NCBI GenBank assembly: GCA_008704415.1
Contig: VXIS01000137.1
Location: 51,312-115,311 of the forward strand
Direction: 5' to 3'
DNA from: Sphaerosporella brunnea
Taxonomy: Eukaryota > Ascomycota > Pezizomycetes > Pezizales > Pyronemataceae
DNA length: 64,000 nucleotides
The notes under the pieces are model-generated. The model saw nothing but the letters and a program-made list of their open reading frames with translations, made no database searches and was not told the origin of the DNA. Below, piece after piece: positions 1 to 11,180 of the stretch; within the stretch, counting starts at the first letter, position 1; each line of letters begins with the position of its first letter. The translations under genes and the position numbers were made by a program.

Positions 1-770
1 CTAACCAACCTTGAATTGTCAGTGGATACACGACAGGAACGACCTGGCACGGCCGGTGGTAGCACTGCATTGTCGACCATTGATGATGTGCACGGAAGAG
101 AACCAGCAGTCGTATCGACACAAAGTCGTTTTGGTGTATTGTAGATATTGTACGCTTTCTTTGTCAGCGATTGGTTTTACACAGTTAGGAGGATGATGCA
201 ATCTGCACGTACCCAGTCCACCATGAATTGAGGTCCCTTCGAGGTTCGCTTCATCAGCCGTGGGATTGTATCTGAACGATTGAGACGGGTGTCCACACAC
301 GGGAGTCAAGTGTAGAAAACCGATCCGTGCAGGATTCCTTTGCTGGGATCTCGGAATATGATGCCGAGCAGGTTTGTTGAGCGAAGTACTACCTAGAAAG
401 TATTCAGCCGGAATTCAAAATTGTAACACTTTGATGAAAGAATTTCGAAAAATAAATCACTTACATCGAAAGACATTCGCATTTCTCACTGCGCTATGAA
501 TTCAACTGCAATGGATGGAATGTCTTCGCTTCTCTTAAACCTACATCGCGGAGTGGACGGCGTTTTTTCCAAATTTCTCTCCTGATGTTGAGTGGGCCTG
601 TCCTCCAAACACCGGATGAGCTCGCACTAGACACGTATCCCCTTCCGTCTTCGTGCAAAAAAAAATGAACCAACATATACTCATAAATCTTCGCCATGAT
701 ACTGTCTATCTTGTACTCACGCGGCCGGATGCATTAAACATCACCTGCCGCGCCGAATTGGAATTAGATT
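1..770. other. No recognisable gene
   Basis: Only short overlapping open frames are present on both strands, and none shows a recognisable domain, a start context or an intron pattern. I see no terminal repeats. This is probably decayed intergenic or transposon-derived sequence. Confidence 0.4.
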
Positions 771-772
771 TT

Positions 773-1185
773 TAAATAGGCAGTTCAACTGCGAGCTAGT
801 GGGTCGGAGCAGTGCCGAGTGACTGGACAGCAGGCCAGGGGCAAGGATTCAGCTGTAGTGCTGGAGGTGGAGCTGTTGGAGTTCCTTTTGGCTGGCTCCC
901 TATAAAGGGACCCCTTTTCTGGCCTCGAGGCCCTCCAAACCTGCCGCACACACCTCGTCATCACCTCAATTTTCTTTTACCCATCCACCACAACCGCTTG
1001 AATCATCTCCCTGTAGCTCTGCCCTCGGACGGGGCTGGGGGGAGTTCGGCCCTGCAGCCAGAGGCGCCCGGGCCCGGTCGAGGGCCGGCTTGCTTAGGCC
1101 TCGCGACGCTCGGCGTCGGGACTCCGCTTTGCTGGGCTAGGGGCAACCTTCACTTCTTTCCTATGGTCGATCTGGTTTCTTGAGG
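773..1185 (+). repeat. Dispersed promoter-like repeat, copy 1
   Basis: About 400 bp here matches 48565-48905 closely (shared GACTGC/CAACTGCGAGCTAGTGG start, the block CTCCCTATAAAGGGAC, and the end GGGCTAGGGGCAACCTTCAC). The match resumes at 53861 beyond a copia insertion (TTCTTTCCTATGGTCGATCT). A TATA-like CTATAAAGGGA lies at about 899-909, followed by a pyrimidine-rich stretch. This looks like the promoter and 5' leader of a mobile element, or an LTR. In this copy it directly precedes a decayed transposase-like reading frame, which favours a 5' leader. The family is not identified. Confidence 0.6.
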
Positions 1186-1217
1186 TTTTCCTGTTATATC
1201 TACAGTTCTTTTACGTT

Positions 1218-1892
1218 GAGCAATGGTCATGGCTGGAGATAGCCAATGGGCTGCAAATAAGTGATGAAGCAGCAAGGTCCTTGGTACGGCGCGCGATAGG
1301 AAGAGCTAGAGAGAAGCTGGCAGAATAGGAGAAGCTTTTGGTGGACGCTGTGGACGCTGATAAGCTCGCGTTTGAGGACATTTTGAACGAGTTACACGAT
1401 GCGCCAAGACCCGGGCGGGCAGAGTGTATACATAGAGGGGGTGCGTGATTGGAGGCCCTTGGGAAGCTGGCCTTGCTGGACAAACGACATTGGGATATGA
1501 AGTTTGTAGAGCTGGCGAAGGCGTTGTTTATTCACCATGGACGGCACCCCATCGAATGGGTGATGCAGGAGCATCACCAGATTTATCGCCGCAGATCCCG
1601 CGTTCAACCCCTGACCAACCCTTTCAGGGAGGCTGTCCGTGGATGATTGTACGAAGAAGGTGTGGAAATTACCGAAGACGCAATTGTCTACAGTGACAAG
1701 GCGTGGGTTCAGTTTAACAATAACTTATTGACTGTCAGTGCGCTGATTTCCACAACAAGTGTCGGCAAGTGTGAAAGTATCATGGGAAGGACTTTTTTAA
1801 TGGGTAGCGGTGAGTACACCTTGTGGTCGCGGATCAATCGAGGTGGGCAAATGCGAGGGGATCGGGGCGAAGCCAAACAGGCCAGCGTTTAA
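1218..1892 (+). pseudogene. Decayed DDE transposase-like frame (Tc1/mariner type?)
   Basis: One reading frame runs through about 225 codons with three in-frame stops (TAG near 1329, TGA near 1444 and 1644), two of which could be CGA-to-TGA changes. The N-terminal part reads like a helix-turn-helix (WSWLEIANGLQISDEAARSL, then an Arg/Ala-rich helix). It is followed by DILNELHDAPRPGR, which resembles the GRPR-like linker between the DNA-binding domain and catalytic core of Tc1/mariner transposases. Further on, IVYSDKAWVQF resembles the second catalytic Asp motif. The catalytic triad cannot be completed and the C-terminus is not traceable past about 1900. The dispersed repeat immediately upstream would supply its promoter. 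The family assignment is inference. Confidence 0.4.
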
Positions 1893-4470
1893 AGGAAGAA
1901 AATCACGGAAATCGCGACTCGTGAACTTCAAGAACTCCCTCTTGCCAGGGGCTCCTCCTCCTTCTCTTAGTTCTCCTGCCGCTTCTCCTTTGTCCTATCC
2001 CCGTTGGGCAGTGTAAAGTGTGCGACTCGGTATCAGCAGCTCTGCCTAATAGGACATGGATGCTCACACCTTTACCCTGAGCCGATTGTGGCGAGGAAGG
2101 TCAGCTTTCCTCCCTTGACCACGTCGTTGCACGGCCCTTGAGCCTACTGCGCTGCTGGTGTTAACCTTCTTCCGATCCTCATTAACCTCGACCTTGTAAC
2201 GGAGAGGGTCGACAACAGACTGGAGGGGCCCAAGGTACTCGCGTACAGAGGGGGCAAGAACGAGAGCAGGAACAAGATCCAAAGGCAGGACAAGAGCCGC
2301 GAGGCGCACGGTCAGGATTCAGATTGGAACGAAGGTACTCAGATTGACCTACGAAGGTTCAGTAAAGAGGAAAGGAAAACGAACAACAAAGCGGAAGCGA
2401 AAGCCCCTTATAGTAATCACGTGATTGCGGTGGGCCGCGCCACGTGGTAGCCGAACATTACCTCGGCTCAGAGCCATCCCACCGAGCCTCCCTACAGAGT
2501 CTCATCACGACACCACAAACAACCACCACTTCCGAACCTCACCACGTGACAACCATCCACGGGGGGATAAATCTGAGAACAGCAAATGAATCAGGATTCT
2601 TTGAAGTCTTAGATCTGAGGGTTCTAGCCGATTCCATTGAGAGGAAAAGCCGGTAGCTTAGTCGGAAGACTCCATCCAAACTTGCGCCGTGACAGACCTC
2701 ATTGTGGGGGAGGGCTGGTTGGGTGCTGGCACATCTTGTATGTCAGCAACTGGTCACACCGAGACTTGTGCAATGATTGACTCTGCATGTTTCGAATAAA
2801 TTGAGGAGGGCGGTGGAGATATTTCTTGGCACATTTTGCGGTTGCTACAACTGGCGAGGTGACCGGAAGTGCTTATTTCTCAGTTCTGTCACAGTAGGTG
2901 GTACTGTGGTCAACTCCGCCATTTTCAGTGTGGGCGTGGAAGGGGTACCACCTGCAGCAATGAAATCGGATTGCAATACCTAATTTGAAAGCTGTGACTC
3001 CTGGCCGTCTCTCAGAGGCGGCCCCTCAGAGGCTGCATAGTGGAAGATTTGTCATGTGCTGAGTGCTATCCAGCACGATGCATATAAAGCAAAAACTATG
3101 CCAATGTACCTGTTTTCGAGCCGCTAGCATGGACACAGTGAATATCGCGCTTCATAGCCCGAGTGTCGCAATGCGATGTGCTAGATGAAATCAAGGGCGG
3201 GATCTCTAATTTCAATTCCCTATGGCCTTCCATTCATCATCTCAATATGTAGCTTGAAAGCCTACACGGATACTTTTTTGGCGCTGTAAACAGAAATATT
3301 TCCATTATACAACCCCGAGGGGTCATTGTACACCCCTTACTTGTCCCCACCCTTGGCCTTTCAACCCCCTTATTGATGGTATCTCATGAGCTAACTGCTG
3401 CCACCTAAAACCTTCCAGATGCTCGAGGCTGAGGGACCGGGCGTCAGCCTTGGTATTTTGAGAGCTTGAAAACACTCGATATTCCATCCAGCAGATTTCA
3501 ACTAATGCCGAACATATTCCGTCCACCAGGGACGCCGATGTCAGGTATAATTGGTCCCCATCTCTGGCACTGCCTGTTTTTGCATTCTTTAATTCTCTTT
3601 GTCTCAAAGCACCGCACATGCACTCTTTGTATCATTCCCTAGTTGCTTCTTTCCCTAAGTCGTTCCCTCTCCGCGATTGAACACCTCGTCGTGTGTCCAC
3701 CTGTACGCTTGTGTAAAACTCGACAATGCATTGAAACAGCACCGTATAATGACTGCACTCTATCTGACAAGCCTGAACACAATTTGCTCCGTAGTATTTT
3801 GCAAGGATTTCTATTCACAATCTTCGATTCATTTTATATGTTCCATCCGGGTGACAAAACACCTGTAAAACCACTAGGTTCACTAAACCGCGTACAAGGA
3901 AGATAGGCCAAACAGTAATCCTTTTCTAAGGAAAAGACACTTGTTGGGCGAAGAGCTTTCAGATACGGGATCGGTAAAGATTCGCTAATGGTACGAGTAT
4001 ATTCGTACGGAAGGGAAAATAGAATAAAGATTTCGAAACGAATATAGATTGTGTAAACGATAATATTGTTAAGGCTGAACCTCACAATATTCTAACGATG
4101 ATGTCTGCTAACTCTGGTGGTCTCTCAACTCGAGGGAAATCTCGCGGTTTATATCCTGACGGATTCGCCTTTGAGCCTCAAAGTTGAGTTCCAATCCTCG
4201 GACGAACAATTGCCCCTATTGCCACGTAAGGGTACCGAGCTTCTTTGACTAGCCAGGGATTATAGATAACCCCCACTCCAACTCGGACACTCTTCTGCAG
4301 CTATGGCGTGATTGAACGCGTAAGCTTTGATGCCTAGAATGCCCTTTTGAAGTGCCGCAGTAGCTATGACGTGATGACCAATTACCGAAGTGACTTTGGT
4401 ACTTATCAAGTCTTGTCACAGGTGCTCCCCTCATATACCCACCGGGTACGTTCCGGTAAAACGGTCGGGC
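1893..4470. other. No recognisable gene
   Basis: Short frames only. The region from 2400 to 2450 contains CACGTGATTGCGGTGGGCCGCGCCACGTG, an interrupted palindrome built on CACGTG, which may be a decayed terminus or chance. No domain, intron or terminal repeat was found elsewhere. Confidence 0.35.
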
Positions 4471-4482
4471 GCAACGTGATCT

Positions 4483-4690
4483 GAGTTATTTTGTACTCTG
4501 GAAAAAACTATTTTTCTATGGGACCCGGCAACTAACCACGTTTTGCTATATAACTCACGGTGAATAACCTGTGACAACTGCAAGATGTTAGACCAACACA
4601 GTTGTCATTATTCATTTGTATGCGCACGAATGGGGAGTTATTTTGTACCCTGGAAAAAACTATTTTTCTATGGGAACCGGCAACTAACTT
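4483..4690 (+). repeat. Direct repeat pair, ~53 bp, 153 bp apart
   Basis: The block beginning GTTATTTTGTACTCTGGAAA, ending GGCAACTAAC and containing ACTATTTTTCTATGGGA, occurs at about 4483-4535 and again at about 4636-4688 with two or three differences. The intervening ~100 bp is not repeated. It could be two remaining units of a short tandem array or the edges of a small insertion. No coding potential. Confidence 0.75.
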
Positions 4691-4699
4691 CACCATCGC

Positions 4700-5310
4700 C
4701 ATTATGACGTAAGTCTTGTAACTCTTACAACACTACCTAATAGAGTGGACTTATAGATGATTATACAGCCTCACTGTTGATAATCATCACCGTCAATAAA
4801 CCGTTATGTAACCCTTAAGGTAATGTAGGCATAACTCGTAAGGGGGTACCAGAAATGGTACTGTGGGAGGTGGGTGTAACAACACCCTGGCGGCTGGCCA
4901 ACTGGGCGGCCAGCGGAGCAAATAAACAAACAAACCATCACAAACCACAACACCCCCACGTACTCAGAGGCTCAAAATGTTCAATCTACCCATGATACTC
5001 CTCTCGGGTGTGTTTACAAATTTTATGATAATGTGCAGGCATTAGAAACACTATGGGCTTCTTCACCATGGTTGCAGTGGGTCACATTTTGAAGCTGTGG
5101 ATATAACGGCCCCACACTTCGCAAGGGTAATTTGATGTGATGTCATTTTTTGTTCTTAGATTTGTACCATTCTCTATGTTTGTGTTCTCAGCTGTCCGTC
5201 CCGTTGGTCGGCAGTTAGGGTTACTCGGCAGGATTGAACATACACAATAAGTATGACTAGATTCTTTGTACGCAGAGCGAAAACGCTCCACGGCACGACA
5301 AATATCGTAA
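4700..5310. other. No recognisable gene
   Basis: AT-rich at first, then short unassignable frames. An imperfect palindromic GGTGTAACAACACC lies near 4874. I see no supported gene. Confidence 0.3.
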
Positions 5311-5319
5311 CTCTTATCG

Positions 5320-5640
5320 TTTTTGTTTTGATTATATTGCATTCGGCCGCAAGCGATCATTCCATATATATATAGAAGAGACACTGTGTTTCATCATTGG
5401 ATCAGAAGCAACGCTTACTATTGGGGTATGCGGCTCTCTGAAGGAAACAAGATAAGGAAATCTCGATACAAGACAGACGGTAAACACTGTAGCCACTCCT
5501 GTTCCTCCTACTCCTTCCCTTTCTCTTTCAGCTTCCACTTCTCCTTTGATTTTCCACCCCGGCGCTTCCGCTTCCTGTGTGGCTTAGTGTTTCCCGCTCC
5601 TGCTTCCATGTAGAAGTGGAAGCATACATCGCCGCCACTG
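5320..5640 (-). mobile_element. LINE-like 3' tail, copy a
   Basis: On the minus strand this ends with a decayed hairpin (GATCGCTTGCGGCC, 5345-5358), then GAATGCAATATAATCAAAAC and an A-rich end. The same arrangement ends the full LINE at 16541-16554 and the copies at 31718-31731 and 60152-60165. The preceding ~250 bp, which reads as Lys/Arg/Glu-rich sequence, matches 31345-31700 on the plus strand. It is therefore a 5'-truncated or non-autonomous copy sharing the 3' recognition end of the LINE family. Confidence 0.6.
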
Positions 5641-6717
5641 GCCACGTGAGGCCCTGATTGGGTGCTCTTCCTGACTGGCTGGGCCGCGGTACGGCCCGAG
5701 GGGTGCGGGAGGTACTTTCTCTCGACCATCATCGATCCCGCTTTGTCCTTAACGAGGGGTCCAGGGCTGGGCCATTCTGCATGCGAGGCGTCCGTCGCAT
5801 TGAAACTAGTGCGTTGCTGGGACCAGCGTGCTTCAATTCATTACGTAGGGAGGGGGAGGGATTAGAGGTCGGTTGCGTTGCGGTTCTTGTTGTTGTTGGC
5901 CGGGCAGGCGGGGCAGGCGGGGCCGGCAGTGGAGTTTGGGTGGCAGCAGTCCCAACCCATTGGCTGCAGCTGGGAAGGTGGAGGCTTCGTAGGCAGCGGA
6001 AGCCGTGGTTGCCATACATGTGTCGCTCTGCCTCATGGGTCGAGAAAGACGTTCCCAATTCAGCGCGGAGACCTTATCAAGCATTCGTTTCAGCGCAAGT
6101 ACGATTGTGACCAAACCGGCCATGCTGGCTTGTTGTCCTTCCTTGAGGGCGGCAATATGCAGTTCCAAGGCTTGCTGAATGTCAGTGGTGGTAGGGCTCG
6201 GACCTGAGTCCGAGCCCGCATTCTGCATCTTTGCCTCACGCTTCCCCGTGTCTTGAGGTGGAACACACATGGTCGTGCATACGGCGGGCCTGTGTGGGTC
6301 ATGCACCGTGGTCCATTCGCTAAGCACATGCGCAGTCTCAGCTCGCCCTTGAGTGAATTCCTCTGGGAGCTACCAGAGAGGACAGCCTGCGCGTGCCTCC
6401 CTGCACGCTCCTTCAGAGTGGACGAACATTCCGCACAGGGCGCATGGGGTCCGAGGGCTCCCATTCTGTGGGAGGATGAAAGAGCGGTAGGGCATTGAGG
6501 CAGAAGTAAGGTTTGTAATCGTAGCATTTTTGAGATTACCACGCCCGACCAACTTGCCATTGAGGCTCCGTTCCCAAACCTGCCTTTGAAACCCATTCTC
6601 TGAACCTCGGAGCCGAAATGAAATGGGCAGCGGGTGTGACATGTTGCTCCCGAAGTTCGCGCACAGATGGCCCTGAAAATACTTGACGACAGGAGTCTCA
6701 TCAAAGCAACCGGTCAA
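5641..6717 (-). pseudogene. Degenerate retroelement-like ORF of unknown family
   Basis: Overlapping minus-strand frames (6717-6370, then 6327-5833) look like one frameshifted protein of roughly 290 residues. The N-terminal part carries a possible zinc-binding cluster, CALCGMFVHSEGACREARAGC. The C-terminal part has a short helical, Ala/Leu-rich segment (about QQALELHIAALKEGQQA onward) and ends in a Pro/Gln-rich tail. It sits directly upstream, on the same strand, of a LINE-type 3' tail (5320-5640), so it may be an ORF1-like protein of a non-LTR element. I do not recognise the family. Confidence 0.35.
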
Positions 6718-6719
6718 GC

Positions 6720-7790
6720 TCAGAAACCGTGCTCTACGGTCGAAATTCTGGGGCGTGATCTCTCAGTCTTATGGACTCGAAAAATAAGGCACGCGAACAA
6801 GCAAGAGACGGTCCCTTTCAACACGAGGTTTGAAAGTGGGGCATGGATCTCTACAACCCTCGAGAAGAAGCAGCAAAGGAATGCTGCAGCTTCAAGTTCG
6901 GCATCTGTGAATCTCAACCTCACGGTTTTTATAGACTTATTATAGTTGGAGAGCAATCGCGGGCTGACGAGGAACAGCTTCGTCGTCTAGAGTAATGTCA
7001 GCTGCTAGAGGAAGGTCCTGCTATGGAGCATATAGATGGTAGGTAATGAGAGTTCATATAGTGAATCGCAGTCAGGGGAAGAATGAAATCATGGGCCCAT
7101 CTGCGTCTCTTCGCGCCAAAGGAGCGCTCTGTGTAGTACAAAAGCTGTGTTAATCGTGGCGGCCTTGCATATAGTACTTCATCTGAGTCCATGTGAAAAG
7201 GGACGTTCGGGTAGTTGAAGGTAAGTTGATTGGAAGGAAGGAAGGGTTGAGGAACCAAGGTCTATCTACCCAGCCTCACTCAGCGGCACTCCTGCCTATG
7301 TACATCCCTACACCCTGCGGCAAAATAAAACTTCTCTAGGAGCATCTGCTTGAGATAGACCCCTCATTTTGAAAGGTGCGCTCGCAGCTGCACAGGATTG
7401 ACTTAGTTTCTCGCGAGGGTGGCGTTCTTGGGTCCGGCACAGATCGCATAAGTAGGTGGCAATGACAAGGTTGAACACATTGGGAAACCTTGTGACGTGC
7501 AGGGAATACTATTGACATATTTCGCACAAATATAGGGCAAGGAACTCAATCACCGATGAGTGGTTCAGAGAAACAAGACACTATGACCATGTGGCTACTA
7601 AGCATAAGAACAGACCCAGGTCGGAGTTTAGTTTCCACCTGTGACCGCTTTATGCATAACGATTCGAAAATTGGAGCTGGTGTCGGATAGACATACGACC
7701 CGAGATCTTGTCTGGACGTCCTCGTGACAAACGCTTCAGGCGTGTGGGAGACCCATATGTGATTCCTCTCAACATCTGGCCTAAGGGGCG
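6720..7790. other. No recognisable gene
   Basis: Short frames on both strands without motifs. No repeat matching the rest of the window was noticed. Confidence 0.3.
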
Positions 7791-7792
7791 CA

Positions 7793-8640
7793 GTGTAATG
7801 AACCTCGATCAGGCTGTGTCATGAGACCTGCCTGCCCTCATCTTGTACGCTCAGCCGAGTAGTGCGGCTCCGCGTTATCTTGTTACGATAATCCTTGACA
7901 CACTGACCTTCCTTGTTGTGCTTGGGTTCTTGATCTACCTCGGGTGCTTCTAGCACATTCTGTTAGCTTCCATCACCTTCTGGCATCCGCATGAACCGCG
8001 TCCTCCTGTTGCTGGAAGGTTCAAGTTTTGATTTGTCATGCTTTGTCAGTTGCAAGGATTGTTGGTACGCGGATAAGTAGTAGTGAGGCGTACACGCTCT
8101 TCGCTTCTGTATGTTTCCATGAGTTTCCGTTAGTTTCTTTCGTGTTCTGTTTTGTAATGTTTTGCCACTACGTCTTTCCGCGAGTTTCTATGTGTCTCTT
8201 CTGGGAGTCATTCCCATGTCTCATTCGCATGTTCTTCTGGTTTCTGTTTGTTTCCGTCTGTGTTACCATGGAAAGGTATGTAAGGGTGCTGGATCTCCTA
8301 TAGATAGCCTTTCCCCTTCACTCGACAATTCACCTTGTTTCTTCGTTCTTGAACCCTAGTTCACCTTCGTCTCTCGTCCTTGAACTTCAGTTTACTCTTG
8401 AACTCAAGTTCATTCTCGCCTTTGGGTCTACACCTGCGTGCTGTAGATCTTCCTTGCCTCTGGTAGGTTCTCTGCTCCAGTAGCTTAGAACCTTTTGTCC
8501 TTTCGGCATAACGATATAGCCTCAACAACCCTTCGTTGCAGTCTCACCTGCATTCTTTCTCCTTGCCCTGCAGACCTGAGCCTTGAGCCTTGTCTGCCCT
8601 TTGTCCGTTCTTTACACTTTGTCGAGTCAACCCCCGTTGA
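7793..8640 (+). other. Probable LTR and leader of the gypsy-type gag
   Basis: The stretch before the gag start is pyrimidine-rich, with GTTTCT/GTTTCC-type repeats at 8100-8260 and TTGAAC repeats at about 8348-8415, as is typical of fungal LTR/leader regions. TGTAATGAACCTCG at about 7793 is a candidate LTR start, and TGGTAGGTTCTC near 8468 could be a primer-binding site because it begins with TGG. No second LTR copy lies in the window, so the boundaries cannot be proven. Confidence 0.3.
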
Positions 8641-8652
8641 CTCTATATCGTC

Positions 8653-9462
8653 ATGGCCGACTCCTCCTCCTCCGCACCTCTGAGTCCACAAGAAGAGGCT
8701 GCTCAAGCCCTGCGCGCAAATGCCTGGCGCAACCTCCAAGCTGCCCTTCTAGTAGCCGACGTTCCTGACCCGTCTCCACGTCCGGTGGTCCAAGCTAAGA
8801 CCGCTTCCGACCTTGCCGCCCCCATCTACAGGGCCTATCAGGTAGGCTCCATAGCCTACAAGACGAACAACTTGGGTCTTGAGCCCACCGTCCCAGTTGA
8901 CGCAGGCACTTCACAGTGTGCTCTCGCCCTCTGGGAATTCTTCTGGCAGGGTTACCGCTATGCAGAGCTCGCTGCTCTGCAAAACCGCGCCGCCGCTGCT
9001 GCACCTCCTGTTGCACACACCCGGGCCCCCAAGATCGACGAGCCGGAGCCATATCATGGAGACCGTGACAAGTTCGACGGCTTCATGAAGCAACTCCATG
9101 CGGTCTTCAACTCTGACCAAACTCGTTACGGCACGGACCAGGCCAAGTTAGCCTACGCCGCGTCGTTTCTCCGTGGTAGTGCCGCCCGCTGGTTTGAACT
9201 CCATATGAACCAGACCACCGGTGCTATGAGTTTTGTCACCTTTGAGACTTTCGTTCAAGCCTTCCAAGCCGCCTTCTCCAATCTGGACGCTCAGTTCACC
9301 GCTGAAGGCAAACTTTGCAAGCTCAGGCAGGGTACCGACACGTGCTCTGCCTATCAAGGGAAGTTCATTAGCCTTATGGCTATTTTTGGTTGGGACGGCC
9401 AGTCCGTTTGCCACAGACACACCTACACTTCCACTACGGTAAAGTATATATATATAGAGTGA
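8653..9462 (+). pseudogene. Ty3/gypsy-type Gag, truncated by frameshift
   Basis: The frame encodes a 269-residue protein. After a low-complexity Ser/Ala start and an Ala-rich spacer, residues ~125-225 look like the retrotransposon gag core. Diagnostic pieces are PEPYHGDRDKFDGFMKQL, then KLAYAASFLRGSAARWFE, then FETFVQAFQAAFSN and KLCKLRQGT. This is the usual order for Ty3/gypsy capsid proteins, which package element RNA. The start (TCGTCATGGCC context) opens right after a pyrimidine-rich leader. The expected continuation (GWDGQS...) shifts frame near 9400-9450, and the protein ends in an AT-rich TATATATATA patch at 9447. No zinc knuckle, protease or reverse transcriptase follows, so only the 5' part of an element remains. 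Confidence 0.8.
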
Positions 9463-9780
9463 AGCCTTTACGACACTGCAACCGCTACGGCTTCTGCCAA
9501 GCCTTGGAACCCACTACTGCCAAGCTAACCGTTTCAGGCATCCCCGCCCACTACTGCATTCCTCTGCATCCCAACTAACCACCACCATCATGGTCGATGC
9601 GTCCTAACCCCCATCAATCCTCTTCATCGAATCTGCTAACCATATCCTCTCATCGCGCCTGATGCCTCTCTTCGCGCCTGATGTCGCCGATGATGTCGCT
9701 GACGATGTCTCCTCTCCTGAAAATTACCGCGTCTCTCATCTGCATCTACCTACACCGCAACTCTTTGATCTGTCGCGTGC

Positions 9781-10545
9781 TTGATTGCCTTACCGCTCCC
9801 TTCCCTCACGTCACTACCGCTCCAAATGTGCGACACGTCATTGTCACTAAGGCTCCATATGTCCTACGCGTTTACTCGATCATCCTTTGACTCCTCCCTC
9901 AAAGGCTCATTGCTGCCGTCGGCTCTTACCCCGTTTTCACTTCTCAAAAAGCAAACCAGCATTCCGCGACCTCCAAGAGTGCAAACCTGGCAGGCACCGG
10001 CTTCTCTGCCTCCTCCTCCTGAGCATCCGCTGTTGCTACCTCCGGCTTCTCTGCCTCCTTCTCCTGGGCTGACGCTGTCACTACCTCCGGCTTCTCTACC
10101 TCCTGCTCCTGGGCTGCCGCTGTCACTCCCTCCGGCATCTCTACGTCCTCCCAGGGTTGATCGCAAATGTCCTGTGTCTAACTGCCAGTATTCGGTGAAA
10201 CTGGGTTCACAGTCGGTGAAAGAGAACATGATCAGGTACATGCGGAAAATGCGTACAGAGGAAAAGCGCACTCCTCATGCTCCACAACCGCACCTGAACC
10301 TGAATGATGCAAGTTTTGGATATAAACCGCGCATATCGCAGCGAGAGCTTGAGTGCTTGTCTGTCGAGGAGCGTGACAAGCTTAGACATGACGTCCGGAA
10401 CCAACATCACTGTCGCCACCGGAAACTGTCTAAAGAGAAAGCAAGGGAGCAAGCTGCTGCCCACGGATACGTTACTCACAAGCGACGAAATGGGGGGGTT
10501 GTTTTGCATCTATCTGCACTTCTCCCTCTCTGTAACTGTTCCTGA
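9781..10545 (+). CDS. Unrecognised ORF with Pro/Leu/Ser repeats and basic tail
   Basis: An uninterrupted 254-codon plus frame. Residues ~80-120 are a tandem repeat of the type PPASLPPxPGLxLSLP encoded by ~45 bp DNA repeats. The C-terminal half is basic and contains CPVSNCQYSVKLGSQSVKEN followed by a helical Arg/Lys/Glu segment and a His/Arg-rich patch (NQHHCRHRKLSKEKAREQAA). That could be a degenerate C2H2-like zinc finger. The opposite strand is also open across the repeats (10138-9944, reading AEKPEVVTA), so the open frame may be an artefact of the repeats. No family is recognised and the start is uncertain. Confidence 0.25.
   Translation: MIALPLPSLTSLPLQMCDTSLSLRLHMSYAFTRSSFDSSLKGSLLPSALTPFSLLKKQTSIPRPPRVQTWQAPASLPPPPEHPLLLPPASLPPSPGLTLSLPPASLPPAPGLPLSLPPASLRPPRVDRKCPVSNCQYSVKLGSQSVKENMIRYMRKMRTEEKRTPHAPQPHLNLNDASFGYKPRISQRELECLSVEERDKLRHDVRNQHHCRHRKLSKEKAREQAAAHGYVTHKRRNGGVVLHLSALLPLCNCS
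10008..10152 (+). repeat. ~45 bp tandem repeat, about three units
   Basis: Units of the form CTACCTCCGGCTTCTCTGCC..CCTGGGCTG repeat at roughly 45-bp spacing from about 10030 to 10140. The unit length is a multiple of three, so both strands keep long reading frames (Pro/Leu/Ser on plus, Ala/Glu/Lys/Pro on minus). Confidence 0.75.
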
Positions 10546-11019
10546 GCACCTTAATAAGCAGCCAAAGGGGTGGCTGTGAGCCTTTTCCTTATATCTTGAT
10601 TCAAGGCTGAGAGTGGGTTATCCTTTAGCTTAATAGAAGTGCCAGGAAGTCTCGATTATCACAATGTAATAATCTTAAGGGGTTCTCTTTAATCTCAGGA
10701 AAGACAACAGAGAAGAGGATCTGTGTCTTTGAGGAGGCTTTGGTTGTTTTTCGTTCGTCTTGGTTTCGAAGCTGATGATTCTGGAGATCTGGAGGAGTTG
10801 TGTGGGCAGGAACGGCGCTCTGTATAGAAGAACCCGCTCTTCTTTAATCGTTGAGCGGAGGGTCAGTGGGAATCCCTTTGACCCTGAATAATAGTGGGGC
10901 AAATCCTGTCGTCTGCAGACGGTGTGCTTCGTACGTGGGCAGGGAAATCTTTCATGCATGGGCACGCAATCTTTCCCCGCTCGTGAGTCTTTTTCTGCAA
11001 TCAGTGCGTCGTCATATCT

Positions 11020-11180
11020 ATATTGCAGGACGCTGGCATGATCGTCAGCATGCCCTACGGCTTGCTTTGATTGTGCCCCCTTGCGAGACTAGACTCTTGC
11101 ACTCTGACGAGTTCAGCTTATTGTGCAGGATGCTGGCGTGATTAGCTTGCTCTATGGACTGCTTGGATTACGCCCCCTTG
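11020..11180 (+). repeat. Diverged tandem duplication, ~97 bp unit
   Basis: ATTGCAGGACGCTGGCATGATC at about 11022 and ATTGTGCAGGATGCTGGCGTGATT at about 11119 start similar segments. Both end with GCTTGC..ATT(G/A)(T/C)GCCCCCTTGC. Two units with about 75% identity by eye. The flanks 10546-11020 and 11180-12060 hold no gene that I can support. Confidence 0.55.

Noticed and set aside
2425..2450. CACGTG...CACGTGG interrupted palindrome as transposon termini
   Set aside because: The arms are short, no target duplication is visible, and E-box-like CACGTG is common.
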